From contig CADBJR010000001.1 of NCBI GenBank assembly GCA_902795065.1, forward strand, positions 186,001-250,000: a stretch of 64,000 nt of DNA. The letters are read 5' to 3'. The notes under the pieces are model-generated. The model saw only the letters and a list, made by a program, of their open reading frames with translations, did not search any database and was not told the origin of the DNA. This document shows positions 15,789 through 26,497 of the stretch, piece by piece. Position 1 is the stretch's first letter; every line of letters begins with the position of its first letter. The DNA comes from an uncultured Coriobacteriaceae bacterium. Lineage in GTDB: Bacteria; Actinomycetota; Coriobacteriia; Coriobacteriales; Atopobiaceae. Both the position numbers and the translations under genes were made by a program.

Positions 15789-16028
15789 ATGGCAGATAAC
15801 AAGGTTTTCGATGGCATCGAGATTCCCGACGATCTTCTCGACAGCATCGCGGGCGGAGTGCTCACCGACACGCACAAGGAATTCCTTTGCGCGCTCATCT
15901 CCTCCGCCAAGAAGGGCGGCTACACGATGGATGACTTCGTCCAGGACCTTGTCAGCTTCGCCCCAATTAGCGATTCTGATGCGCAGGAGGTCTGGGACTA
16001 TATCTATCCCATCTGGGATCAGCTGTAA
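15789..16028 (+). CDS. Small protein with double-glycine leader-like motif, function unknown
   Basis: This 79-residue acidic protein is not recognised. Residues 10-25 read IEIPDDLLDSIAGGVL, which closely resembles double-glycine leaders of bacteriocin or RiPP precursors (acidic helix, L-x3-A-G-G). Cleavage after Gly23 would release about 56 residues, including one cysteine, aromatic residues and a tryptophan-rich end (EVWDYIYPIWDQL). AGGAA lies 5 bases upstream of the ATG. It is on the strand opposite to its surroundings, with lower GC and many AT-ending codons. A hairpin terminator follows. No peptidase-containing transporter or modification enzyme is adjacent; only a membrane protein follows. 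Confidence 0.65.
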   Translation: MADNKVFDGIEIPDDLLDSIAGGVLTDTHKEFLCALISSAKKGGYTMDDFVQDLVSFAPISDSDAQEVWDYIYPIWDQL

Positions 16029-16055
16029 GCCTGCATCACGACAGAGCACCGCAAA

Positions 16056-16083
16056 GCCGCCGGTATTCCGGCGGCATTTCGTT
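16056..16083 (+). terminator. Hairpin terminator after the 79-residue gene
   Basis: GCCGCCGG-TATT-CCGGCGGC is a perfect 8-bp stem at 16056-16075, followed by ATTTCGTT. The T tract is short, so termination may be partial, allowing some read-through into the membrane protein gene. Confidence 0.6.
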
Positions 16084-16180
16084 ACGTAACAAAGCTGCAT
16101 CAAGATAGGTGATTCCAAACACAGGGGCGCGTTGCAGGCGTACCGTCTGTATAGGAAGGCCCTTAGGTTAGGAGACCGAG

Positions 16181-17308
16181 ATGATGCACTTCTTCCCCGA
16201 TGGGGACGGCGGCTTTTTCGGATACGATGATCCCGTTCTCGATTTCGAGGGCGGTGCCATCCTCACCATCATCGCCGCGGTTTCCATCACGGCCATCGTG
16301 GTTCCGTTTGGAACGAACCCCGAGCTGTTCGCCGACGGCATAGCGTGCGCGCTTCTCGGCTTCATCCTCATCGGATTATCGGCCGGCGAAGGCGGGCTGC
16401 CCTTCCTGCGTCCGCTTGCCCTTCCGCTGTTCGTCTATTTCCTCGCATCGAGCTCCTTTGCGCTTGAGGCTATCTCGGGCGAGTTCGGGCTGCTCATGTG
16501 GCCTATCCTCGGGTTCTACCTCATCTTCGCCGGGCTCGGTTTGTACGGTGTGCTTCTGGGAGGAGAAGAGGTGGAGGGCGCGATCGTCCTCTTCACGCTG
16601 GGGTTCGGCGCTCCCATCTGGTTTACCTGCATAACCGCGGGAATGGACGATTACCAGAACTGGCTCTATGGAACCTTCTCGTTCTATCTCCTGCGCGTGG
16701 CGACGATCATAGGCCTGGTTTGGGCTGCCATCGTGCTCGTCATGTGGTTCATCGCCATCGTCAAAGGCCAGATCAGCTTCAATGCTATTGTCATCAGGCT
16801 GGCGCAGATCGCCCTCGGGGTTGTTCCCGTGTTCTTGGGCGGCATCCTGGGTGGGTTCTTTCCCAACGGCCCCTTGTCGCTTGCGGGTTTGGCGGCGATC
16901 CTCGCCGTGTTCGCCCTTGCCGGCTGGGCATCTGAGCTCATAGCATCCGATAAGGACGCTGATGCGGACATCTTCCCAGTTGTCACGTTCCTCGCTTTTG
17001 TCGGTGCGATAGGGTTTCTGACCTACGCCAATTTCAGGGCCAACGCGGAATTCCTCGTTTTCCTGCGTCCCTTTGCCAATTGGTCGTTCCTTGTGAACGA
17101 GATGTTCGCGGCCAGCCAGGTTGCCGCGAATGCCGTCGGCGCGGTCTGCTCCGGCATCGTGTGGGTCTTCACCAGGATCTTCGATTTGTCGTCGGTAACC
17201 ATCGAAGCGCCCACCCACATCGGTTTCTTCGTGCTCCTGATCCTATCCGCCGTTGCGGTTGGCGTCGGCCAATCGTTTGCGAGAAAACAGGCGTCGAGCA
17301 CCAAGTAA
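16181..17308 (+). CDS. Polytopic membrane protein, function unknown
   Basis: This 375-residue protein is almost entirely hydrophobic, with roughly ten membrane segments evenly spread and a short N-terminal aromatic and acidic stretch (MMHFFPDGDGG). The C-terminus is basic (ARKQASSTK), suggesting a cytoplasmic tail. No transporter, protease or enzyme signature was recognised; the acidic loops (SDKDADAD, about 263-270) are the only polar clusters. AGGAG lies 10 bases upstream of the ATG. It follows the 79-residue gene by 152 bases and is convergent with the DUF512 gene. The two plus-strand genes look like an inserted cassette; it could export or confer immunity to the small protein, but that is speculation. 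Confidence 0.65.
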   Translation: MMHFFPDGDGGFFGYDDPVLDFEGGAILTIIAAVSITAIVVPFGTNPELFADGIACALLGFILIGLSAGEGGLPFLRPLALPLFVYFLASSSFALEAISGEFGLLMWPILGFYLIFAGLGLYGVLLGGEEVEGAIVLFTLGFGAPIWFTCITAGMDDYQNWLYGTFSFYLLRVATIIGLVWAAIVLVMWFIAIVKGQISFNAIVIRLAQIALGVVPVFLGGILGGFFPNGPLSLAGLAAILAVFALAGWASELIASDKDADADIFPVVTFLAFVGAIGFLTYANFRANAEFLVFLRPFANWSFLVNEMFAASQVAANAVGAVCSGIVWVFTRIFDLSSVTIEAPTHIGFFVLLILSAVAVGVGQSFARKQASSTK

Positions 17309-17336
17309 TCCCGCCCAGCTCACCTGAATACCACGG

Positions 17337-18707
17337 TTAGGCGCCCAAAGCGGCAAGCAGCGTGTCGAGCAGGCAGTGCGGCGTGGTGACTGCGAGAAGC
17401 GCCTCTCCCCCGCGTTTGGAGATTGCCTGGTCGATGCTGTCGAATGATCCGCCGTCGAGCGTGAGCATGTCGCTGTTGAACATGACTTCGGGCAGGATGA
17501 CAAGGGTGCCGTCGAGGCTGCTCGGGAGCTGGTCGAGCAGGTCGCATTCGACGATAAGACCCGTCACGTTGACATCTCCACCGAAGTAATCGTTGCGTAT
17601 GGCTTGGGCTGCCATGCGGCCGCCGAACACAGCGGCGAGCGATGACATGACCCCATAGGCAGCTTCTCCGCACACGAGGACCGCGGTGCGACCGCTCTTA
17701 TCGAGGCCGGCCGTGATGCGCGCGATGTCATCGGTGCGCTCGGAGCAGCATTCCGCCAGCTCGTCGAGGAAGCTCCGCAGCATGCCGATCCCGTCGTAGA
17801 ACTGCGGGTAGCCGTCGTACTCCTCGGCAGGCGGCACCTCGACCCCCGCTGCAAGGTAGAACTCGTCGGACAGCTGGAAACGCGTCTGTCCATACTTCTG
17901 GCGTGCGCGCTCCTGGTAGGGCCTCACCTGTTCGACAACCCTGAGGGAAGCCTCCCGATCCGAGACGTACGAACGCTCGAACCGCTTCTGGTGCTTTGTG
18001 TAACCCACGGGAACAAGAGCCGTCGAGGTGATCTGGGGATGCGCCTCGATGTAATCGAGCGTCTTCGCAAGCTCGTCGCCGTCATTGAGATCGGGGCAGA
18101 GCACGATCTGCGCATGGATCTCGATACCCGCTTCCATGAGCTGCTCGAGCACGTCGATGCCGCGCTGCGCGTGCTTCCCGATGAGGCGTTTGCGGATATC
18201 GGGAGAGATAGCGTGGAGCGAGACGTTCATGGGCTCGAGACGGCACTCGATGATCCGCTGGACATCCTCGTCCGAGACGTTCGTGAGCGTCACGAAGTTT
18301 CCCTGAAGGAACGAGAGCCTGAAGTCGTCGTCGCGCAGGCTGAGCGAGGCGCGCGCATCGGGCGGCAGCATGCTCATGAAGCAGAAGATGCAGCCGTTCA
18401 CGCAGGTGCGGACGCCGTCGAACAGGACATCGGTGAATTCGATGCCCCAGTCCTCCCCCGCCTCGCGGTAGAGCTCCGCGCCGTATACGAGGCCGTCATG
18501 CGGGTCGAGGACTTCGAGCTCGCAATAAGCACCGTCGGTCTCCCAGCGCCATGCGATGATGTCGGGCAGCTCGGCGCCGTTCACGGAAAGGATGCGCATG
18601 CCCGGCTCGATGCCCGCGCAATCGGCGGGACTCCCCTCCTCGACGGAAGCGACCCACGCCCCGATGCCGGGGGTCTCGGTCGGTGCATAGTCGGCACGTT
18701 CGGCCAT
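17337..18707 (-). CDS. DUF512 radical-SAM/PDZ iron-sulfur protein
   Basis: This 456-residue protein combines an N-terminal PDZ-like domain (about 15-75), a radical-SAM-type cysteine motif C102-x3-C106-x2-C109 and a C-terminal DUF512 region. The cysteine spacing fits a [4Fe-4S] cluster that would bind S-adenosylmethionine. In many Firmicutes this gene lies directly upstream of der, plsY and gpsA. Here it is separated from der by the two plus-strand genes at 15.8-17.3 kb. It follows ispH by nine bases. The reaction is unknown. Confidence 0.88.
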   Translation of the reverse strand: MAERADYAPTETPGIGAWVASVEEGSPADCAGIEPGMRILSVNGAELPDIIAWRWETDGAYCELEVLDPHDGLVYGAELYREAGEDWGIEFTDVLFDGVRTCVNGCIFCFMSMLPPDARASLSLRDDDFRLSFLQGNFVTLTNVSDEDVQRIIECRLEPMNVSLHAISPDIRKRLIGKHAQRGIDVLEQLMEAGIEIHAQIVLCPDLNDGDELAKTLDYIEAHPQITSTALVPVGYTKHQKRFERSYVSDREASLRVVEQVRPYQERARQKYGQTRFQLSDEFYLAAGVEVPPAEEYDGYPQFYDGIGMLRSFLDELAECCSERTDDIARITAGLDKSGRTAVLVCGEAAYGVMSSLAAVFGGRMAAQAIRNDYFGGDVNVTGLIVECDLLDQLPSSLDGTLVILPEVMFNSDMLTLDGGSFDSIDQAISKRGGEALLAVTTPHCLLDTLLAALGA

Positions 18708-18716
18708 GGAACCCCC

Positions 18717-19553
18717 TTACGGAAGCTGCTCGAGCGCCTTGACGACCGAGTCGATCTGGGACGAGGGCGTCGATGCGCCGGCGGTGACTCCAATCGCAGA
18801 TGCCCCTGAGAACCAATCGGGATCGAGCTCCTCGGCGTTCTCGATATGGAAGGTGCGCGGGCAGATGGCCGCGCAGATCTCCGCGAGATGCGTGGTGTTG
18901 GCGGAGTTCCTGCCGCCGATCACGACCATCGCGTCGGACGTGCGGGCGAGATCCGAAGCGGCGGCCTGGCGGAGCGCCGTGGCCTCGCAGATGGTATTCA
19001 CGAGCTTGACCTCGCGCGTCCCGTCGTCGATGGCATCGACGACAGCGTTCAAGGTCGATTCCGTGAGGGTCGTCTGGACGACGATGCCCACGCGGTCGCC
19101 GAGAGATGCGTACGCCACGTCCTCGGGAGCGGAGATGATGTGCGCGCCCGGGGCGTGGCCCAGGGTGGCGACAACCTCGGGATGACCGGGCTCGCCCACG
19201 ATGACGACCTCGTACCCATCGCGCCTCAGCCGCTCCACCTCGATGTGGACGCGCTTGACGAACGGACAGGTCGCATCGATCACCTTCGTGCAGACCTCCC
19301 GTGCGCGCTGCTCCTCATGCGGGGAGACCCCATGCGTCCGCAGGATCAGGGTTCCTCCCGCCGCATCATCGACGCGCGAGACGACATGAGCGCCCATGGC
19401 TTCGAGGCCGGCGACCACGCGGGGATTGTGGATGAGGGGGCCGAGGGTGAAGATTTCCCCTTCGAAGGAATCGACGGCGTCCCACGCGAGCTGGAGTGCG
19501 CGCTCGACGCCATAGCATGCACCCGCATGCTCCGCGACCCTGACCTCGGCCAT
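18717..19553 (-). CDS. ispH: 4-hydroxy-3-methylbut-2-enyl diphosphate reductase
   Basis: This 278-residue enzyme makes IPP and DMAPP in the last step of the MEP pathway. The three cluster cysteines are Cys13 (AGACYGV), Cys96 (DATCPFV) and Cys189 (NTICEAT); the substrate histidines His42, His74 and His124 are in LIHNP, RTHGV and PGHPE. The gene sits two bases from the cmk-plsC fusion, a common arrangement. IspG and Dxr occur elsewhere in the window, so the pathway is active. Confidence 0.96.
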   Translation of the reverse strand: MAEVRVAEHAGACYGVERALQLAWDAVDSFEGEIFTLGPLIHNPRVVAGLEAMGAHVVSRVDDAAGGTLILRTHGVSPHEEQRAREVCTKVIDATCPFVKRVHIEVERLRRDGYEVVIVGEPGHPEVVATLGHAPGAHIISAPEDVAYASLGDRVGIVVQTTLTESTLNAVVDAIDDGTREVKLVNTICEATALRQAAASDLARTSDAMVVIGGRNSANTTHLAEICAAICPRTFHIENAEELDPDWFSGASAIGVTAGASTPSSQIDSVVKALEQLP

Positions 19554-19555
19554 GG

Positions 19556-21127
19556 CTACATCTTCCCCGGATGCTCCGCGCGCAGAAGGTCGCGCAGCTC
19601 GTAGACCTTCTCCATGGCGAGCTTCTCCATAGCCTCGACCTGCTGCTTCTTGCCCTTCACGCCGAGAGACTCGAACGTGATCTCCTCACCGACCTTCGCA
19701 TAGACGCGCTTGAAGAACTTGGGGATCTTGGCACCCCGGGGACGCAGGTCCCGCACACCGACGATAGCGGTGGGAAGCACCGGTGCCTTGGCGAGCTGCG
19801 CCATGAGCGCGAAACCGCCGTGGATCGTAATCTCCTCGTCATCGGACTTGATGCGCGTGCCCTCAGGGAACACGAGGACGTTCTCGCCGCGCTCGAGGGC
19901 GGCGCGGGCGCGTCGGAGGGCCTTCATATCTGCGGTTCCGCGGTTCACGGGGATGCCGCCAACACGCGAGAAGAACCAGGTGGTGAGCTTGTTCACGTTG
20001 AACTCGCTCTTGAAGATCGGACGCACGGCGATGCCGCGCACGCCGCAGGAGACGATGACGAGCAACGGATCGAGCAAGCCGGCGTGGTTCATGATGATCA
20101 TGCGGCCGTGGCTCCTATCGAGGAGCTTGTCGATGCCCTCGATATTCCAAGGCCACAGAAGCTTGGTGACGCCGCCGACGACGCCGATCACGACACCGTA
20201 GAATGCACGCGTGAGCAGCGGATACTCGGACATCGCGTGGTCATAGTAATCCTCGAACGAGTTGCCTGCGAACGCGCGCATCGGACCGTCGGAGGACTTG
20301 GCGTTCCTCGAAGCCTTGGCGGAGGGTTTCCTCTCCCCCTTCGGCGCGGGTGCGGGCTCGGGTTCGGGCGCGGCAGAAGCCTCGACCTCAGGTTCAGGTG
20401 CAGGCTCTGCGGGAACGGATGTGGAATCCATCGCCTTGAGCCCCTCGTTCAGCGAGAGGATGCTTGCGACGACCTCGTCGACCGAGAGGAGCGACGAATC
20501 GATATGCACCGCATCCTCGGCGGGCTTGAGCGGCGCAACCTCGCGGCCGGAATCGTAGGCGTCGCGGCGCTTCAGGTCTGCGAGGATCTCCTCGACAGCG
20601 GCCTGGTCGGCGGTCGCATCCTTGTCCTTGGCAGCGTCTCCACCGGCACGCTGGACGGCACGGCGCAGGGCCCGCGCCTCGGGATCTGCCGTGAGGAAGA
20701 CCTTCACGTCGGCATTCGGGAAGACCACCGTGCCGATATCGCGGCCCTCGGCGACGACGTTCGCGTCCTCGGCGATAGCGCGCTGCTGGGCGACCATGGC
20801 CTCACGAACGCCGGGAATGGCGGAGACGGGAGAGACGGCGACGTCGATCTCGTGCGTCCTGATCTCGGCCGTGACATCCTGGCCGTTCGCGAAGACGCCC
20901 TGGCGCTCCTCGCGCTGCTCGAAGCGGATATCTGCGGCACGTGCGATATCCACGATGGCGTCGACGTTGGCGGGATCGTACACGTCGAGGCCCGCCTGGA
21001 CGGCGAGCAATGCGCAGGAACGGTACATGGCGCCCGTGTCGAGCAGGGTGAGCCCGCACCTCTTCGCGATTGCCTTGGCGACGGTCGACTTTCCCGAGCC
21101 CGCAGGCCCGTCGATGGCGACGATCAT
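19556..21127 (-). CDS. cmk-plsC: Fused cytidylate kinase and 1-acylglycerol-3-phosphate acyltransferase
   Basis: This 523-residue protein is a fusion. Residues 1-230 are a cytidylate kinase with P-loop GPAGSGKST at 7-15 and the YRSCAL and EGRDIGTVV motifs; it phosphorylates CMP and dCMP. A Pro/Glu/Ala/Lys-rich linker covers about 238-285. Residues 300-523 are a PlsC acyltransferase with the H348-x4-D353 catalytic motif and FPEGTR at 420-425, which makes phosphatidic acid from lysophosphatidate. The reading frame is continuous, so fusion is not a sequencing artefact. The neighbours ispH and rluB match the usual cmk location. Confidence 0.94.
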   Translation of the reverse strand: MIVAIDGPAGSGKSTVAKAIAKRCGLTLLDTGAMYRSCALLAVQAGLDVYDPANVDAIVDIARAADIRFEQREERQGVFANGQDVTAEIRTHEIDVAVSPVSAIPGVREAMVAQQRAIAEDANVVAEGRDIGTVVFPNADVKVFLTADPEARALRRAVQRAGGDAAKDKDATADQAAVEEILADLKRRDAYDSGREVAPLKPAEDAVHIDSSLLSVDEVVASILSLNEGLKAMDSTSVPAEPAPEPEVEASAAPEPEPAPAPKGERKPSAKASRNAKSSDGPMRAFAGNSFEDYYDHAMSEYPLLTRAFYGVVIGVVGGVTKLLWPWNIEGIDKLLDRSHGRMIIMNHAGLLDPLLVIVSCGVRGIAVRPIFKSEFNVNKLTTWFFSRVGGIPVNRGTADMKALRRARAALERGENVLVFPEGTRIKSDDEEITIHGGFALMAQLAKAPVLPTAIVGVRDLRPRGAKIPKFFKRVYAKVGEEITFESLGVKGKKQQVEAMEKLAMEKVYELRDLLRAEHPGKM

Positions 21128-21964
21128 CTAGCGATCACTCCCTCCGGTTGTAGATCCGGTTCCATTTTCGATATCACCTGCGAGACCGGCGGCCGCCAAC
21201 AGGGCCTCGACCTCATCGGATGCGCAGAGACGCCAGGAGCCCTCGGGCAGGTCCTCGACGGACAGCGGTCCGAAGCTCTGGCGGTAGAGCGCGTGCACAA
21301 GATGGCCGACTGCGAGGAACATGCGCTTGACCTGGTGCTTCCGCCCCTCGTGGATGGTGAGCGCGACCGCATGCTCGCGCTCCTGGAGGCCGGCAGGCCG
21401 CACGAGCGCGACGCGCGGGTCGTCGTCGGCGAGGGGTTCCACCTCGGCGGGCGAGGCCGTGCAATCGTCCATGTCGACGCCCCGCTCGAGCGCGGCGATC
21501 TCGCCGGGCGAGAGGACACCCGCGATGCAGGCGATGTAGACCTTGTCCACATGATGCGAGGGATGCAGGAGGTTCTGGCCCACCTTCCCGTCGGTCGTGA
21601 AGAGCAGGCAGCCCGTGGTGTCGGCATCGAGGCGGCCGACCGGATAGAGCCCGGGATACTCGTCGACGGGGACGAGGTCGGCGACGGTCGGCCTGCCATA
21701 CGGGTCGCTCATCGTGGTGAGGTAGCCCGCGGGCTTGTTGAGCAGCAGGTAGCAGTGGCTGTTCGCGAGCGTGTAGGCGCGACCGTCGACGGTCACCACA
21801 TCGCGCACGGGGTCGACCTTGCTGCCGAGCTCGGTCACGACGCGCCCGTTCACGCGGACACGGCCCTCGGTCATGAGGCGCTCCGATCCGCGTCGGCTCG
21901 AGACGCCGGCGCGCGCGAGGAAGCGCTGGAGCCGCATCGTATAGCCGTCGGGCAGATCAGTCAT
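21128..21964 (-). CDS. rluB: Ribosomal large-subunit pseudouridine synthase (RluB/RsuA family)
   Basis: This 278-residue protein has an S4 RNA-binding domain at about 10-60 (RLQRFLARAGVSSRRGSERL) and a pseudouridine synthase domain with the catalytic Asp113 in GRLDADTTG. RluB modifies 23S rRNA near position 2605. The start was placed at 21964 because the S4 domain begins right after it. It lies just past the scpB stop in the conserved scpA-scpB-rluB-cmk order. Confidence 0.93.
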   Translation of the reverse strand: MTDLPDGYTMRLQRFLARAGVSSRRGSERLMTEGRVRVNGRVVTELGSKVDPVRDVVTVDGRAYTLANSHCYLLLNKPAGYLTTMSDPYGRPTVADLVPVDEYPGLYPVGRLDADTTGCLLFTTDGKVGQNLLHPSHHVDKVYIACIAGVLSPGEIAALERGVDMDDCTASPAEVEPLADDDPRVALVRPAGLQEREHAVALTIHEGRKHQVKRMFLAVGHLVHALYRQSFGPLSVEDLPEGSWRLCASDEVEALLAAAGLAGDIENGTGSTTGGSDR

Positions 21965-22682
21965 CGAAGGGCACCTCGTCATCGTCGAGGATATCCTCGA
22001 GCTCGTCGTAGACGTCATCCTCGTCGTAGGAGTCCTCGCCGAGCAAGCGCTCGTCATCGAGGTCGTCGGCAGCCTCCTCGAGCGTCGAAGCGAACGACGA
22101 GCCCGAGAGGCGCTCGCGGATGAAGCGCTTGGACTCCTCGTCGGGGGCGAAGTCCTCGAGCGGGGGAAGGTCGCGCAGCGAGCGCAGGCCGAAATGCTCG
22201 AGGAAGAGCTGGGTCGTACCGTAGAGGATCGCCTGGCCGCGGTCTGATTCGCGGCCGACCTCGCGGACGAGGCCCTTCTCGCGCAGCGAGTTGATGACGC
22301 CGTCGGAGTTGACGCCGCGGACGGCGCGGATGCCCTCGCGGGTGACCGGCTGGTGGTACGCGATCACCGAGAGGGTCTCGAGGGCCGCCTGGGAGAGCTT
22401 GCGCGTATCCCAGGAGAGCACGAAACGCTCGACCTGCTCGTGGAAGGCGGGATGGGTGAAGAGGCGCCAGCCGCCTGCGACCTCGCGCAGCTGGAAGCCG
22501 CGGTTGCAGTCGAGGTACTCTGCGGCGAGCTCGGCAAGCGCCGATGCGGCGTCCCCGGGATCGACATCGAGCACCGCGGCGAGGTCGGTCGCCGAGACGG
22601 ACTCGTTCGAGACGAGCAGCAGGGCCTCGAGCGCCCCCTTGAGCGTATCCCCCGACAGGCCGTTCAGACGCAGCATGGTCAC
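21957..22682 (-). CDS. scpB: Segregation and condensation protein B
   Basis: This 241-residue protein has two winged-helix repeats typical of ScpB (about 10-80 and 95-170), including LEALLLVSNESVSATDLA and the conserved QAALETLSVIAYHQPVTR. It binds ScpA and SMC to form the bacterial condensin. The C-terminal 60 residues are strongly acidic. The GTG start overlaps the scpA stop (GTGA); an ATG two codons later is an alternative. Confidence 0.94.
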   Translation of the reverse strand: MTMLRLNGLSGDTLKGALEALLLVSNESVSATDLAAVLDVDPGDAASALAELAAEYLDCNRGFQLREVAGGWRLFTHPAFHEQVERFVLSWDTRKLSQAALETLSVIAYHQPVTREGIRAVRGVNSDGVINSLREKGLVREVGRESDRGQAILYGTTQLFLEHFGLRSLRDLPPLEDFAPDEESKRFIRERLSGSSFASTLEEAADDLDDERLLGEDSYDEDDVYDELEDILDDDEVPFDD

Positions 22683-23491
22683 TCCCCGTTCGTCTCGTAG
22701 TCGAAATCGCTGTCCTCGATGCGGAACTCCCCGGCGCCCTCGACGTGCTCGATGTCGATTTCGCCGAAGATCTCCGATTGATGCACCTCCACCATCCCGC
22801 GCTTGAAGAGCTCGAGCACCGCGAGGAAGGTGGCGACGATGGCCTCGGGGCTGTCCTGGCCATCGAGGAGCTCGGTGAAGCTCATGCGCCCGCGCGCCCT
22901 CATCTGGCGGTCCACCGATGCGACGGTGAGGCCGATGGGGAGACGATGCGGCGCGATGTGCTCGGCCTCCAGCAGCAGGCTCTCGCGGCTGCTGTCGAGA
23001 TCGGCGCAGATGACCGCGAGGCTCCGCAGGGAGATGCCGTCGAGGTAGTCGGGCATGAGGTTCAGGAACTCGGGGTCGGGACCCGCCGAGCGCGGGACCA
23101 TGCGGCTCTCGGCTTCCATGCGCGCCGCAAGAGAGGCGCCCACGTTCCTGAACTGCTTGTAGGCGATGAGGCGGGCGATGAGGACCTCGCGCGCCTCCTC
23201 GGGAGAGAGCGCCGCGAGGTCGTCCTCGTCGTCGAACTCGTCGCGCGAGGGACGTACCGAACGGTCGGGCACGAGCGAGGCGGCTTTGATGTCGAGCAGC
23301 GTCGACGCGACGAGCACGAAGTCGCTCGCGACATCGAGGTCGAGGTCGCTCATGCGCTCGACCTCCGCGAGGTACTGGTCGGCGACCTCCGCGATCGAGA
23401 TCGATCCTATGGCGACCTTCTGCCTGCCGACAAGGTGCAGCAGCAGGTCGAAGGGTCCGGAGAACGCCGATGTTGTCACACGGTACGACAT
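22679..23491 (-). CDS. scpA: Segregation and condensation protein A
   Basis: This protein of about 270 residues matches ScpA, the kleisin of SMC-ScpAB. The N-terminal signature FSGPFDLLLHLVGRQKVAIGSI and IAEVADQYL are clear, as is a C-terminal winged helix with SFTELLDG and IVATFLAVLELFKRGMVEVHQ. The ATG at 23491 is used; a GTG three codons upstream overlaps the protease stop. Directly upstream is the site-2 protease, as in several actinobacteria. Confidence 0.93.
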   Translation of the reverse strand: MSYRVTTSAFSGPFDLLLHLVGRQKVAIGSISIAEVADQYLAEVERMSDLDLDVASDFVLVASTLLDIKAASLVPDRSVRPSRDEFDDEDDLAALSPEEAREVLIARLIAYKQFRNVGASLAARMEAESRMVPRSAGPDPEFLNLMPDYLDGISLRSLAVICADLDSSRESLLLEAEHIAPHRLPIGLTVASVDRQMRARGRMSFTELLDGQDSPEAIVATFLAVLELFKRGMVEVHQSEIFGEIDIEHVEGAGEFRIEDSDFDYETNGE

Positions 23492-23493
23492 GG

Positions 23494-24258
23494 CTACCAC
23501 CAGAAGGTCAGCAGGTCGTAGACGTTGTCGACGGTCAGGTCGAAGTACCAGCCCAGCGGATCGACCCTGAAGACCGTGGGCACGACGTAGAGCACGATCA
23601 TGAGGATGGGCAGGGAATACGCCTGAAGCGTGTTGTAGATACGGCGGCTCTCGCCCTTGAGGAACGGCGAGATGAGCTTGGACCCATCGAGCGGCGGGAT
23701 GGGGATGAGGTTGAAGAAGGCAAGGCTCAGGTTAACGTAGAGGTACGAGTTCGTGATGAGGACGAGCAGGTAGAAGATGTCGTAGCCGAAACCCCCGTTG
23801 AAGCGGTCGCGCAGGGCGAGCGGTTCGAGGAACGTGATCTCGAGGTAGAGCAGCGCGGCGGCGACGAGAGCCTGGATGATGTTGCTGACCGGTCCCGCGA
23901 GGGCGACGAGCGCCTCATCGCGGGCGGGATTGTTGAGCCTGCGCGGGTTGAAGGGCACGGGCTTCGCAGCGGCGAAGACCGGCATGCCCGCAAGAGCCAT
24001 CATGAGCGGGAGCATGAACGACCCGAAGGGGTCGAGATGCGCGAGGGGGTTCAGGGTGAGGCGGCCCGCCTCCTTGGCCGTGGGATCGCCGCAGCGCAGG
24101 GCCATCCAGCCATGGGCGAATTCGTGGATGGATGCGGAGACCGCGACGAGCGCGACGCTGATGGCCATCATGATGTAGCGGCCGTACGGGCCTGCCAGAA
24201 AGCCTGACAACTCCACTCCCCTCTCGCGGCGCTCAACGGCGGCGAGGTCGGAATCCAC
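23494..24258 (-). CDS. Site-2 protease family (M50) membrane metalloprotease, short form
   Basis: This protein of up to 254 residues has five or six membrane segments and the zinc site H45-E-F-A-H49 in the first one. The GRLTLNPLAHLDPFGSFMLP motif and the second metal-site region LIPIPPLDGSKLI are present. No PDZ domain is present, unlike RseP. The GTG at 24258 has no clear Shine-Dalgarno site, and a GTG at residue 15 (VELSGF) may be the true start. It heads the scpA-scpB operon. The substrate is unknown. Confidence 0.87.
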   Translation of the reverse strand: MDSDLAAVERRERGVELSGFLAGPYGRYIMMAISVALVAVSASIHEFAHGWMALRCGDPTAKEAGRLTLNPLAHLDPFGSFMLPLMMALAGMPVFAAAKPVPFNPRRLNNPARDEALVALAGPVSNIIQALVAAALLYLEITFLEPLALRDRFNGGFGYDIFYLLVLITNSYLYVNLSLAFFNLIPIPPLDGSKLISPFLKGESRRIYNTLQAYSLPILMIVLYVVPTVFRVDPLGWYFDLTVDNVYDLLTFWW

Positions 24259-24302
24259 AACTATTCAATGATACCGTCATTCGCAGCGCGCGTGATCCGT
24301 CG

Positions 24303-24316
24303 TGGGGAATTCCCCA
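24303..24316. promoter_or_regulatory. Perfect 14-bp palindrome between the protease and ABC-F genes
   Basis: TGGGGAATTCCCCA lies in the 77-base gap just upstream of the scpA/scpB operon on the minus strand. It is a plausible operator for that operon. No known binding consensus was recognised. Confidence 0.35.
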
Positions 24317-24335
24317 TTATCTGCAGGATGTCCCG

Positions 24336-26339
<2,004 letters not shown>

Positions 26340-26497
26340 GGTGCGGCTCCTCGGGACGTGTCGTAGGCAACGCATCTATTGTAGGGGCGACCGCTCGCGA
26401 TGTGTTTGACAAAAATCACGAGGTGGCGGCAGCGCGGATGTATTCCGATGCGGTATCGTATATATGTTTATGGACGTTCGTCGTAGAGGACAGCTGG

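Noticed and set aside
19571-22123. 850-residue plus-strand open frame opposite cmk-plsC and rluB
   Set aside because: Antisense shadow spanning two real genes.
26406-26411. TTGACA as -35 box of the acyltransferase gene
   Set aside because: No -10-like sequence lies 16-18 bases downstream; promoter position remains undefined.
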